Assembly: GCA_963580285.1 (NCBI GenBank)
Contig: OY757020.1
Coordinates: 95,731,497-95,795,496, forward strand
Source: Lucinisca nassula
Taxonomy: Eukaryota > Mollusca > Bivalvia > Lucinida > Lucinidae
Direction: 5' to 3'
DNA length: 64,000 nt
The position numbers and the translations under genes are program-made. The notes beneath the pieces were generated by a model. The model was not told the origin of the DNA. It made no database searches and worked only from the letters and a program-made list of their open reading frames with translations. Positions within the stretch are counted from its first letter, which is position 1. The number at the start of each line of letters is the position of its first letter. Below, piece by piece: positions 43,990 through 55,964 of this stretch.

Positions 43990-44890
43990 GTTGAAAAATT
44001 TAATCAGGTAATCTCGTCTTCAGACCCAATCAATATACCAAATATCAAGACTCTAGTTGAAATACCTATACAGATATCTTGCTAACAAGAATTTAATGTT
44101 GTTTCATTGAAAGGGAAATAATGCATACATGGTCCTAGGGTCATGCGTTGCACAAGAAAGCAAAACCATAGTGACCTGAAATTGCAAAGGGCAATCACTC
44201 TTACAAAATTTCATTAAATTGGTTGAAAATTTAAACCAAATATCAAGGCTCTAGCTCAAATACTTTTTGAGATATCTTGCTAACAAGATTTCTGTTATTT
44301 AATTAAAGGGGAAACTCAAAAAGGGAAGATAATTTGGATAAGAAAAAATATGGGTCAACTATTTTTTCATGAGAAATCCATATATATGAAATTTCAAAAC
44401 ACTAGCATACATGGTTAATATAAAGTTATGCTATGCACCAGACAGCAACAGAATTAAATGGCAAGAAATTGCAAAGGGCCATAACTCATAACAAAATTTC
44501 TTTAAATTAGTTGAAAATTTAGTCAGGTGATCCCCTCCTCAGTCCCAATCAGTAAACCAAATATCAAGGCTCTAGCTCAAATAGTTTTTGAGATATCTTG
44601 CAAACGAAATTTCTATATTATTTAATAAAACAGAAAATAACAAGAAAGCAATACAATTAAAAGCCTAGAAATTGCAAAGGGACATAACTCCAACAAAATT
44701 TATTAACTGGTTTGAAAATTTAATTAGATAATCTCCTTCTCAGTCCCAATCAGTACAACAAATTCTATGTTACTTAATTAGAAGAGAAATAACTCAAAAA
44801 AGGGAGATAATTTGGACAAGAAAATAAATATGGGTAAACTATTTTTTCATGAAGAATCCAAATATGAAATTTTAAAACACTATCGTACAT
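43990..44890. repeat. Diverged F-type tandem array
   Basis: Recurring accaaatatcaaggctctag, gagatatcttgctaacaaga and gaaattgcaaagggccataa at uneven spacing, related to 23058-25002 but older. It breaks off at cactatcgtacat before a G run. Confidence 0.7.
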
Positions 44891-44918
44891 GGGGGGGGGG
44901 GGGGGGGGGGGGGGGGGG
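44891..44918. repeat. 28-base G homopolymer at an element boundary
   Basis: Uninterrupted G from 44891 to 44918, joining an F-type unit to an A-type monomer (ttggcccctaggctagaatt). Confidence 0.97.
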
Positions 44919-45945
44919 TTTGGCCCCTAGGCTAGAATTTGAACAATCTTGGAAGAGGTCCACTAGATGAAGCAGCAAGCGTCATACCAAATATCCAAGA
45001 TCTAGGCCTTTTGGTTTCAGACAAGAATACTTTTAAAGGTATTCCCTATATATGCCTATGTAAAACCTGGGATAGCATCATTTTTGGCCCCAGGGCTATA
45101 ATTGGAACAATCTTGGTAGAGGTCCATCAGTTGAAACTTCATACCAAACATCATAAACCTGGGCCTTCTGGTTTCAAACAAGAAGATTTTCAAAGGTTTT
45201 TCCTATATAAGCCTATGTCAAACCAGTGGGCCATGGGGTGGGGCCATTTTTGGCCCCAGGGCTATAATTTGAACAATCAGAATTTTGGTAAAGGTCCACT
45301 ACATGAAGTTTCATACCAAATATCAAAGACCTGGGCCTTCCGGTTTCAGACAAGAAGATTTTTTAAAGGTTTTCCCCATATAAGCCTATGTAAAATCAGT
45401 GGGGCCCTGGGAGGGGGTATTTTTGGCCAAAGGGTAATAATTTGAATAATTTTGGTATTGGTCCACTAGATGAAGCTTCATACCAAATATCAAAGACCTG
45501 GGCCTTCTGGTTTCTGACACAAAGATTTTTAAAGGTTTTCCCTATATAAGCCTATGTAAAACAAATGGGCCCCGGCGCAGGGGTATTTTTGGCCCCAGGG
45601 CTATAATTTGAAGAATCTTGGTAGAGGTCCACTAGACGAAGCTTCATACCAAATATCAAAGACCTGGGCCTTCTGCTTTCAGACAAGAAGATTTTTAAAG
45701 GTTTTCCCCCCATTATAAGTTTATGTAAAACAAGTGGGCATTTTTGGCCCCAGGGCTATAATTTGAACAATCTTTGTAGAGGTCCACTAGACAAAGCTTC
45801 ATACCAAATATCAAAGACCTGGGCCTTCTTGTTTCAGACAAGAAGATTATAAAGGTTTTCCCCATCTAAGCCTATACAAAACAAGAGGCCCAAGAGGGCC
45901 TGTCGCTCCACCGGCTAACTTCAGACAATTGTCATATTTATTACA

Positions 45946-46167
45946 TTAACCAATGGTATACTAGTGGACTCTTCTATTGCTATATGTTGGACCAGTCCAT
46001 TTGTCATATAAGGGGCGTCAGGCCTATTTTTTTTTCTATTTTTGATGGAAAATTCTGTTAGCAAATAGTGCAGGCCCTGATCAGACATGGTGTTCTGTGG
46101 GGTCTGATCTGGGCCAGCACTGTTTGCCAAGGTACCCATTTAGGGTTTTCCCGCATGCAATGGGTAA
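45946..46167. mobile_element. TTAA-type MITE P2 nested in H
   Basis: TTAA-CCAATGGTATAC left, gcatgcaatgggtaa right (decayed). Core-1 hairpin at 46064-46132 (gtgcaggccctgatcagaca). Confidence 0.75.
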
Positions 46168-46764
46168 AAAAGAAACAAGTGATCCACCCAAGGAATGTCC
46201 ATTCTATATTTTTTGGACCCCAGAGCCATGGTTGGCAGGATTTATGTGAGTGACCATTTGGCATTGCTCTGTTCTAAATATCTAAAGCTCTGGGCCTTAT
46301 GGTTTCAGAGAAGAAGACTTTTTTTAAGTTTTTCCTATTATAAGTCTATGGGAACTAATATGCCTCTGAGCGTGACCAATTTTTTACCCCAGGGGCATTG
46401 TTGGCAGGATTTATTTGAGTGACCACTTGACGTTGCTGCATACTTAATATCTAAGCTCTGGGCACTGATGGTTTCAGAGAAGATTTTTGTCAGTTTTTCC
46501 CAGTAAAAGTCTATGGGAGCTTATGGGCCTCAGGGTGTGGCCAATTTGGACCCCAGGGGCATAGTTGGCAGGATTTATGCAGATGAATACTTCAAGTTGC
46601 TACATACTAAGCTCTTGGCCTTATGGTTTCAGAGGAGAAAAGTTTCAAGATTTTGTCATTATTAGTCTATGGGAGCTACTAAGCAGCGGGGCGTTGCCAA
46701 TTTGGACTCAAGAGTCATAGTTCGCAGGACTTAGTAGGTGACCACATAACTTTGCTACATACTA

Positions 46765-46942
46765 CAGTTCAACCTGTATTCAGCAAGTGCCTAAGGGATA
46801 GTCAAAATATGCTTGCTTAAGACAGGTTCTTGCTTAATACAGGTGAAATTTAACACATCTGCCTTTCTTGAGAACTGAATGCCTGCTTGCTTAAGACAGG
46901 TTGCTTGCTTAATAGAGGTGGCCACTAAGACAGGTTTTACTG
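46765..46942. mobile_element. Tc1/mariner-like MITE with TA duplication in a tandem array
   Basis: CAGTTCAACCTGTATTCAGC left, acaggttttACTG right, TA at 46763-46764 and 46943-46944. Inner repeats gcttgcttaagacaggtt. Neighbouring monomers (ctacatactaaatatctaag) show the empty TA site. Confidence 0.85.
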
Positions 46943-47783
46943 TAAATGTCTTAGCTTTAGGCTTTATGGTTTCAGAGAAGAAGTTTTTCCGTTTATTGGT
47001 CTATGGAAGCTAATGAGCCAAAGGTGGTGGCCATGGCGGCCATGTTTTTTGTCTGATCAAAATTTCTTCAATGAATCTGACAATGGTAGACACAAGGAAC
47101 ATTCATGAAAATTAAGAATGAAATCCATTTAGCGGTTTTGGAGGAGAAGATTAAAAAAAAAAAAAGATCCCTTTATGAGTCTATGGAAGCTAATTAGCCA
47201 ATGGGCGTGTCCATGGCGGCCATGTTTTTGTCTGATCAAAATTGCTTCAAGGAATCTGACAGAGGTCCACCCAAGGAACATTCATGCAAAGTAAGAATGA
47301 AATCCATTACGTTGAGCGGTTTTGGAGGAGAAGGTTTTTTAAACTTTTCCCCATTTAAGTCTTTGAAAGCTAATGAGCCAAGGGGCATGGCCATGGCAGT
47401 CATGTGGGGCATGGCCATGGTGGCCATGTTTTTTGTCTGATCCGAATTTCTTCAAGGAATCTGACAGAGGTCCACCCAAGGAACATTCATGCAAAATAAG
47501 AATAAAATCCATTGAGCGGTTTTGGAGGAGAAGATTTTTAAATATTTGTTTTTGCTTTCGATGCCATTTTGTTCTGCATGTAACAAAATTCTTTGAAGGA
47601 ATTCAGAAGAGGACTATGTGAGAAACATTCCTGTGAAGTTTGGTTACAATCGACCAAGTAGTTAAGGAGGAAATTTTTAAAGAAAAAAGTTAACGCACGG
47701 ATGCACAACCGCACAGACGCACAACAGACACAGGGCCATAACATATAACATAAGACCCGCCGGTCTTTGGCCAGTGGAGCTAA

Positions 47784-48170
47784 AAAATGAACAGATTTAT
47801 GTTTTTATTTCTTTATTTATTTATTTTTTCCTTTCCTCCGTCGGATTCGGTATGCCTCCCTTTTCAACTAAGCCATTTTAACCCTCAGGGATCTGGAGAA
47901 CTGTTGACACTGTAGTATAATTAGGTCTAATAAATCAATCTCCCTCAGTATTTTGAATTTATTTTGAAACATTAAGTCGTATAAATAGTTTGTGTTGAAA
48001 ACATCAGTTCTATCACCAGTGTGATAGGCATGTGAAATTTCTGATGTTTTGAATTTTAGAATGACAATTTGTAGGTGGACCTCTATAGATATGTGATAGT
48101 CAGCAAAATTGGAGGAGATTAATTCAGATACAGGAAGGTACTTTTAAATAAATAAATAAATAAATAAACA
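47784..48170. other. Non-repeat stretch inside composite element H/J
   Basis: About 390 bp with no partner in the window (tttcctccgtcggattcggt, gtgataggcatgtgaaattt), ending in an (aaat)n run at 48148-48170. It sits just after the first CTAA end, so it may be captured or readthrough flank. No coding motif. Confidence 0.5.
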
Positions 48171-48655
48171 AGAACTTTTGAAGAAGAAAAGACTTTTTTA
48201 ACATTACACTACATGTTATATAGCGAAAATAAACCCCGCCCACTGCAGCCATGTTTTATGTCGGATCAAAATTTCTTCAAGGAATCTGACAGAGGTCCAC
48301 CCAAGGAACATGCATGCCAAATAACTATGAAATAAAACAAGAACTTTTGCAGAAAATATTTTCAGCATTACACTATATGTTATATAGTGAAAATAAGCCT
48401 CGCCCATGGCGGCCATGTTTTTTGGTAAGATCAAATTTTTTTCAAGGAATCTGACAACAGTCCACCCAAGGACAATTCATGCAAATTACAATGAAATCCC
48501 AAAAGTACTTTTGCAGAAAATGATTTTTTAGCATTACGTTATATGTTAAATAGTGAAAATAAGCCCCGCCCATGGCGGCCATGTTTTTTGTCGGATCAAA
48601 ATTTCTTCAAGGAATCTAAAAAAGGTCCACCCAAGGAACATTCATGCAAAATAAA

Positions 48656-50898
48656 AACAAGGCATCGCATGCGATACAAATCCCCTCGCACTAGACAACT
48701 TCGTGTGTGGAAAACACTGAAATGGCAAAAGTCCAACTTGCTTGAGATATTATCATATGCAACATTTGTGTAAAGTTTGTTTAAAAATCCTCCAATAAAT
48801 GTACATTCTAGACTGATGACGTTTCTCTAAAAATAGCCATAGTGACCTTGACTTGAGGCCATGACCACGAAAGTAGATCTTGCTCAAGATATTATCATAA
48901 GCATCTTTTGTGTGAAGTTATATTAAAATCTGTTAATAAATGTAGGCGATAGAGCGATGACAAAGTTTTTCTAAAGATAGCCACAGTGACCTTGACTTTG
49001 AGGTCATGACCTTGAAAGTCGAAGTAAGTCGAGATATTATCATAAGAAACATTTGTGTGAAGTTCTATTACAATCCATCATTAAATGTAGGCGCTAGAGC
49101 GATGACAAAGTTTTTCTAAAAATAGCCACAGTGACCTTGACCTTGAAAGTCTAAATAGCTCGAGATATTGTCATAAGGAACATTTGTGTGAAGTTATATT
49201 GAAATTTGTGAAAAAATGTAGTCACTAGAGCAATGACAAAGTTTTTCTAAAAATAGCCACAGTGACCTTGACCTTGAAAGTCAAACTCGCTCGAGGTATT
49301 GTCATAAGGAACATTTGTGTGAAGTTATATTGAAATGGATGAAGAAATGTAAGCGCTAGAGCCATGACAAAGTTTTTCTAAAAATAGCCGCAGTGACCTT
49401 GACCTTGAAAGTGGAACTCACTAGAGATATTGTTATAAGGAACATTTGTGTGAAGTAATATTGAAATTGGTGAAAAAAATGTAAGCGCAAGAGCAATGAC
49501 AAAGTTTTTCTAAAAATAGCCACAGTGACCTTGACCTTGAAAGTCAAACTCGTTCTAGGTATTGTCATTAGCAACATTTGTGTGAAGTTATATTGAAATC
49601 AGTGAAGAAATGTAGGCGCTAGAGCGATAACAAAGTTTTCTAAAAATAGCCATAGTGACCTTGACCTTGAAAGTCGAAATGGTGAGATATTGTCATAAGG
49701 AACATTTGTGTGAAGTTATATTGAAATCGATGAAGAAATGTAAGTGCTAGAGGGATGACGAAGTTTTTCTAAAAATAGACACAGTGACCTTGACCTTGAA
49801 AGTGGAACTCGCTAGAGATATTGTCATAAGGAACATTTGTATGAAGTTATATTGAAATTGGTGAAGAAATGTAAACGCTAGAGCGATGACAAAGTTTTTC
49901 TAAAAAATAGCCACAGTGACCTTGACCTTGAGGCCTTGACATTGATAGTCGAACCCGCTTGAGATATTGTCATAAGGAACATTTGTGTGAAGTTATATTG
50001 AAATCAGTGAAGAAATATAGGCGATAGAGCGATGACAAAGTTTTTTCTAAAAATAGCCACAGTGACCCTGACCTTGAGGCCATGAGTTGGAAAGTCGAAC
50101 TCGCTGGAGATATTTTTTATAAGGAACATTTGTGTGAAGTTATATTGAAATTGGTGAAGAAATGTAGGAGCTAGAGCGATGAAAATGTTTTTCTAAAAAT
50201 AGCCACAGTGACCTTGACCTTGAGGACATGACCTTGAAAGTCCAACTCGCTCAAGATATTGTAATAAGGAACATTTGTGTGAAGTTATATTGAAATCAGT
50301 GAAGAAATGTAGGAGCTAGAGCGATGACAAAGTTTTTCTAAAAATAGCCACTGTGACCTTGACCTTGAAGCCATGACCTTGAAAGTGGAACTCGCTCAAG
50401 ATATTTTTATAAGGATCATTTGTGTGAAGTTATATTGAAATTGGTGAAGAAATGTAAGCGCTAGAGCGATGACAATGTTTTTCTAAAAATAGCCACAGTG
50501 ACCTTGACCTTGAGGTCATGACCTTGAAAGTCCAACTCGCTCGAGATATTTTTATAAGGATCATTTGTTTGAAGTTATATTGAAATTGGGGGAGAAATGT
50601 AGGCGCTAGAGCCATGACAAAGTTTTTCAAAAAATAGCCAGAGTGACCTTGACCTTGAAAGTCGATCTTGCTCCAGATATTGTCGTAAGGAACACGTTTG
50701 TGTGAAGTTATATTAAAATCGGTCAAGAAATGTAGGCGCTAGAGCGATGACAAAAGTACGTACGTACGTACGTGGCGCTAGAGCGATGACAAAAGTATTA
50801 CGTACGTTGCGCTAGAGTGATGACAAAAGTACGTACTTACGTACGTACGGGACAAATGCTATATCCCCCCTCACAACTATGTTGTGTGAGGGGATAAT
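48656..50898 (+). mobile_element. Tandem-repeat element K nested in J
   Basis: Opens AACAAGGCATCGCATGCGAT (hairpin) then aaaTCCCCTCGCAC; closes tatcccccctcacaactatg and GTGTGAGGGGATAAT. About 14 monomers of ~130-150 bp (gaagttatattgaaat, gctagagcgatgacaaagtt, agccacagtgaccttgacct). A (acgt)n-rich stretch at 50757-50850 repeats gcgctagagcgatgacaaaa. Removing it rejoins the J monomer (gcaaaataaa + atgaaattcaacagg). Confidence 0.75.
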
Positions 50899-52321
50899 GA
50901 AATTCAACAGGTGGGTTTGGAGGAGAAGATGTTTAAAGATTTTTAATTTTTTGTGTGGTTTTGTTGCCATGGAAACCAGAGTTCTGGGTGTAACAAAATT
51001 CTTTGAAGGAATTTAGAAGAGGAGTAAGTAAGGAACATTCCTGTGAAGTTTGGTTACAATTGGCCCAGTAGTTTAGGAGGAGAAGATGTTTTAGCATTAC
51101 ACTATATGTTAAATAGGGAAAATAAGCCCCGCCCATGGCGGCCATGTTTTTTGTCGGATCAAAATTTCTTCAAGGAATCTGAAAGGGGTCCACCCAAGGA
51201 ACATTCATGCAAAATAAAAATAAAATCCAACAGGTGGTTTTGGAGGAGAAGATTTTTAAAGATTTTTAATATTTTGTGTTGTTTTGTTGCCATGGCAACC
51301 AGAGTTCTGGGTGTAACAAAATTCTATGAAAGAATTTAGAAGAGGACTAAGTAAGTAACATTCCTGTGAAGTTTGGTTACAATGGGCCCAATAGTTTAGG
51401 AGGAGATGTTTTAGCATTACACTATATGTTAAATAGGGAAAATAAGCCCCGCCCATGGCGGCCATGTTTTTTGTCGGATCAAAATTTCTTCAAGGAATCT
51501 GAAAGATGTCAACCCAAGGAACAGTCATGCAAAATAAAAATGAAATCCAACAAGTGGTTTTGGAGGAGAAGATTTTTATAGATTTTTATTTTTTTTTTGG
51601 TTTTGTTGCCATGGCAACCAGAGTTCTGGGTGTAACAAAATTCTTCGAAGGAATTTAGAAGAGGACTATGTAAGGAACATTCCTGTGAAGTTTGGTTACA
51701 ATTGGCCCAGTAGTTTAGGAGGAGAAGATGTTTAAAGAAAAAGTTAACGCACGAACGCACGACGGACACAGGGCCATGACAATAGCCCCGCTGGCTTTCG
51801 GCCAGTGGAGCTAACCAGTGGGCCCACTGGCGTGGGGGCATTTTGGCCCTAGGGCTATAATTTGAACAATCTTGGTAAAAGTCCACTAGATGAAGCTTCA
51901 TACCAAATATCAAAGACCTGGGCCTTCTGGTTTCAGACAAGAAGATTTTTAAAGATTTTCCCTATACATGTATAAGCTATGTAAAACAAGTGGGCCCCTT
52001 AGCTGGGGCATATTTGGCCCAAGGGCTATAATTTGAAAAATCTTTATAGAGGTCCACTAGACAAAGCTTCATACCAAATATCAAAGACCTGGGCCTTCTG
52101 GTTTCAGACAAGAAGATTTTCAAATGCTTTCCCCGTTATAAGTCTATGTAAACTCAGTGGGCCTCGGCGTGGGGGCATTTTTGGCCCCAGGGCTATAATA
52201 TGAATCTTGGTAGAGGTCCGCCAGAGGAAGCTTCCTACCAAATATCAAAGACCTGGGCCTTTTGGTTTCAGACAAGAAGATTTTTAAATGTTTTCCCTAT
52301 ATAAGCCTATGTAAAACAAGT

Positions 52322-52613
52322 GGGCTTGAAGAAATAAATTGGCTGCATGATGCTCCCATGCAGAGCTAAATCTAACCGTACACGAGCACTGATAAACCGC
52401 TTAGAGGATCTAAGCCTGCCCAGGCAAAGAGGTGCGAGTCAGACCGTCCATGCTTATAAACCCTCTTGGTTTCATTGGGCGATAGGGCTTGAGATGTCAT
52501 TTCATCTCAGTGTCGGGTAAAAGTCCCACAAAATTGGAAGCAACGTCTCCAAAATGATCTTTATAGTGTTGACGGGGACGTTAAACATCGAATCAAACAA
52601 ACAAAACAAAACA
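52322..52613 (+). mobile_element. SINE-like family X inserted in a tandem monomer
   Basis: gggcttgaagaaataaattg to gttaaacatcgaatcaaaca then caaaacaaa. Flanks aaaacaagtgggc and aaaacaagtaggc form a ~13-bp target duplication with one mismatch. Confidence 0.88.
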
Positions 52614-52741
52614 AGTAGGCCCTGGTGCGGGGGCATTTTTGGTCCCAGGGCTATAATTTGAAGAATCTTGGTAAAGGTCCACTAGACGAAGCATCATACC
52701 AAATATCAAAGACCTGGGCCTTCTGGTTTCAGACAAGAAGA

Positions 52742-53711
52742 TTCTTTAAAGGTTTTCCCTATATAAGCCTATGTAAAACCAGTGGGCCCTGGCGCGGGAG
52801 CATTTTTGGCGCTAGGGCTATAATTTGAACAATCTTGGTAGAGGTCCACTAGATGAAGCTTCATACCAAATATCAAAGAACTGGGCCTTCTGGTTTCAGA
52901 CAAGAAGATTTTTAAAGTTTTCCCTATATAAGGCTATGTAAAACCAGTGGACCCTGGCGCGGGGGCATTTTTGGCCCAAGGGCTACAATTTGCACAATCT
53001 TGATAAAGGTCCACTAGATGAAATTTCACACCAAATATCAAAGACCTATGCCTTATGGTTTCACAGAAGATTTTTACTCATTTTCTCGATGTAAGTCTAT
53101 GTAAAACTAAAGGGCCCTGGAGAGGGGGCATTTTTGGTCTCAGGGCTATAATTTGAACAATCTTGGTAGAGGTCCACTAGATGAAGCTACATACCAAATA
53201 TCAAAGACCTAGGCCTTCTGGTTTCAGACAAGAAGATTTTTTAAAGGTTTTCCCTATATAAGCCTATGTAAAACCAGTGGGCCCTGGCGCGGGAGCATTT
53301 TTGGCGCTAGGGCTATAATTTGAACAATCTTGGTAGAGGTCCACTAGATGAAGCTTCGTACCAAATATCAAAGAACTGGGCCTTCTGGTTTCAGACAAGA
53401 AGATTTTTAAAGTTTTCCCTATATAAGGCTATGTAAAACCAGTGGACCCTGGCGCGGGGGCATTTTTGGCCCAAGGGCTACAATTTGCACAATCTTGATA
53501 AAGGTCCACTAGATGAAATTTCACACCAAATATCAAAGACCTATGCCTTATGGTTTCACAGAAGATTTTTACTCATTTTCTCGATGTAAGTCTATGTAAA
53601 ACTAAAGGGCCCTGGAGAGGGGGCATTTTTGGTCTCAGGGCTATAATTTGAACAATCTTGGTAGAGGTCCACTAGATGAAGCTACATACCAAATATCAAA
53701 GACCTAGGCCG
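52742..53711. repeat. 495-bp (three-monomer) tandem duplication inside L
   Basis: The block at about 52742-53216 recurs at 53237-53711 with only a few differences (for example cttcata versus cttcgta near 52865/53360), including the shared odd variant gcatttttggcgctagggct. Much younger than the array around it. Confidence 0.88.
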
Positions 53712-53724
53712 TATGGTTTCAGAG

Positions 53725-53888
53725 TTTAGTTTTAGTGTTTGAGTTTTATGTCTCACCAACAGCTAAGGTCATACGGAGACGGGACCTCGGTTTACAGACT
53801 CATCCGAAAGTCTGGAGAAGCCCTGGATATCCTGCGACCCCTGGTTTATAAGGAGAGTAGCATAACCACTACACCACGGAGGCTTCTC
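53725..53888 (-). mobile_element. tRNA-derived SINE (family T3) with 12-bp target duplication
   Basis: Flanked by ATGGTTTCAGAG at 53713-53724 and 53889-53900, host monomer sequence. Minus strand: cctccgtggtgtagtggtta (A box) and ataaaccaggggtcgcagga (weak B-box region), then ccgaggtcccgtctccgtat, ending in gtttta-rich sequence. Confidence 0.85.
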
Positions 53889-54874
53889 ATGGTTTCAGAG
53901 AAGAAGATTTTTAAAGATTTTCCCTATATAAGCCAATGTAAAACCAAAGGACCCCAGAGCGGGGGCATTTTTGGCCCCAGCACTATAATTTGAACAATCT
54001 TGGTAGGGGTCCACTACATAAAGCTTCATACCAAATATCAAAGACCTGGGCCTTGTGGTTTCAGAAAAAAAAGATTTTTAAAGATTTTCCCTATATAAAC
54101 CTATGTAAAACCAAAGGGGCCTGGTGCAGGGGCATTTTTGGCCCCAGCACTATAATTTGAACAATCTTGGTAACTAGAGGTCCTCTAGATGAAGCTTCAT
54201 ACCAAATAGCAAAGACCTAGGCCTTGTGGTTTCAGAGAAGGAGATTTTTAAAGATTTTTCCTATGTAAGTCTATGTAAAACTGGTGGGCCCAGGCGCGGG
54301 GGCATTTATGGCCCCAGGGCTACAATTTGAACAATCTTGATAGAGGTCCTCTAGATGAAGCTGCATACCAAATAGCAAAGACCTAGGCCTTGTGGTTTCA
54401 GAGAAGAAGATTTTTATAAGATTTTCCCCTTTATAAGCCTATGTAAAACCACAGGGCCCCAGAGCGGGGGCATTTTTGGCCCCAGCACTCTAATATGAAC
54501 AATCTTGGAAGGGGTCCACTAGATGAAGCTTCATACCAAATATCAAAGACCTGGGCCTTGTGGTTTCTTAGAAGATTTTTTAAGTTTTTAGTGAAAAAAA
54601 TCTATTATTGGCTCCTGTGACCTAGATGTGCAATGGACCGGAACCATTCGAACAACTTTGAAAGGGGACCACCTAAGGATCATTCCTGTGAAGTTTGGTC
54701 AAAATCTGATCAGCGGTGTAGGAGGAGATGTTGTTTAAAGAAAAAGTTTACGGACGCCCGCACGAACGCATGACAGACAAAAAGTGATCCCAAAAGCTCA
54801 CCTCGTCACTATGTGACAGGTGAGCTAAAATTCAGGGCGAAACTACCCACCAAATCAGGGCGAAAAGACCCATG

Positions 54875-55398
54875 ACCGACCAAGAACAGTCCCTTGTGGG
54901 ACTCCAGACAAAACTGGTGCCCACTCTGAAGATTCAACATGAACAACAACACGCTGTTTTCTGTAGCATCCAAATAACTTAAGATTTAAGTAGTTCATGT
55001 GGTGGGGTGTCAAAAGCTTTCTCGAAGTCCAGAATTAATGTGTCTACCTGCCCCCCTTTGTCCAAGATTTTTGCCCAGTCATTAATAACTGTGCTCAACT
55101 GAGTTTCACAACTATGCCTTTTCCTAAATGCATGTTGTTTGTCTGAAAGAAGTTTATGTTCATCCAAGTGGGCAATGATGTTTGAGCAGACTACATGTTC
55201 AAGCAATTTACACAGAACACAAGTCAGAGACACAGGGCGATAATTAATGGCAAGAGCCTTATCTCCTTTTTTGAAGAGTGGGCAAATGTTCGCTAGGAGC
55301 CATTGTTTGGGGATTTCACCCCTATCAAGAGACTGTTGAAACAGGTGAGCAAAAAACGGGACCTAACTCTATTGCTAGTTCCTTCAGGACTCTAGGAT
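54875..55398 (-). pseudogene. LINE reverse transcriptase, 3' piece of a split copy (CR1/Jockey-like)
   Basis: Reads in order DPRVLKELAIELGP, then after a one-base shift AHLFQQSLDRGEIPKQW, ANICPLFKKGDK, NYRPVSLTCVLCKLLEHVV, LLSDKQHAFRKRHSCETQL and LDFEKAFDTPPHELLKS. NYRPVSL and the LDFEKAFD motif-A block (first catalytic Asp) identify RT blocks 1-3. After HELLKS a short stretch is missing and the frame changes. Then RVVV..SSEWAPVLSGVPQG (block 4, motif B) follows before homology ends near 54875. It is the downstream part of one LINE whose earlier parts lie at 59410-59463 and 63768-63930, separated by two later insertions. Non-functional: frameshifts, internal deletion and loss of the YxDD end. 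Confidence 0.9.
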
Positions 55399-55485
55399 CG
55401 GTACTGGTAATTACCAAAACAAAACCAAAATACCGGAACAAAGCCAAAATACCAGAACGGACTATTAAACATATACGGTAATCTT

Positions 55486-55560
55486 ATAGTAAGGTTTGTC
55501 ATGCGCAGACTCAAAAAATAAATAAATAAATGTCTCATAAAAAGGTTAAAAGCTGTCAGT
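55486..55560. repeat. Subterminal repeat of the MULE-type element
   Basis: cttatagtaaggtttgtcat, aaataaataaatgtctcata aaa recurs inverted at about 58585-58665 (tgagacatttatttataaat, acaaaacttactataagatt), extending the inverted-repeat organisation inward. Confidence 0.55.
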
Positions 55561-55960
55561 AATTCTAAACCTTTTTATTTCTATATAAAGTGATTTTAGT
55601 CTGTGGAATCACGTAGTGAAGTCGCAAGACTTTAGTCGTCGCTTGATGACCCTTCTCATCCACCATCTATTGAGTGGTTTTTAGAAGCATAGTAGCTATC
55701 GCTTTTAGGATATGCCTCAGAATTAATGAAATCTTCCGCGCAAAATGTAGTTCCTGCCTACTCAAAGATTCATTGATAAATATAGTATATTCTGTTTAAT
55801 ATCAACACAGCTGTGATATGTACAATACTAGTATGAATGAACCGGTAATCTGATTAAATGGGGCAGCTCATAACTGCTTTATAAACATGTAATCCAGCAT
55901 CATTCTATCTCAATTTAAAAGACAAGCCTATGTAATTAACATCACGTAAACAAGTTCGTG
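55560..55960. other. Unrecognised interior of the MULE-type element
   Basis: AT-rich sequence without repeat partner or coding motif. Confidence 0.4.
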
Positions 55961-55964
55961 AAAT

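Larger units (their letters stand above)
45884..51814 (+). mobile_element. Nested composite element H/J with one 5' end and two 3' ends
   Basis: 5' end AACAAGAGGCCCAAGAGGGC then gtcGCTCCACCGGC. First 3' end at 47755-47783: ccgccggtctttggccag then tggagCTAA. Second at 51788-51814: ccgctggctttcggccag then tggagCTAA. Subterminal pair GCTCCAC/GTGGAGC. Monomers (tgatcaaaatttcttcaagg, gaggtccacccaaggaacat) lie in both halves; 46170-46760 and 46945-47000 hold G-like monomers. Excision rejoins the L monomer (agcctatacaaaa + ccagtgggccc). Confidence 0.72.
44919..54828 (+). mobile_element. Helentron-like tandem-repeat element L, split by a 5.9-kb nest
   Basis: A-type ~165-bp monomers (gcttcataccaaatatcaaa, cctgggccttctggtttcag) at 44919-45883 and 51815-54560. 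Closes with tcgtcactatgtgacaggtg and agCTAA at 54828. The 5' end is lost at the G run. Nested inside are 45884-51814, a SINE X (52322-52613) and a tRNA-SINE (53725-53888). Longest copy of this family. Confidence 0.75.

Noticed and set aside
44939..45445. 168-codon open frame
   Set aside because: It runs across three A-type tandem monomers; the peptide simply repeats with the monomer.
47784..48170. Captured host exon in the composite element
   Set aside because: No frame with a recognisable motif and no splice-site pair; kept only as unexplained non-repeat DNA.
51509..51940. 143-codon minus-strand frame
   Set aside because: Crosses the 3' end of one element and the monomers of another; no coherent protein.
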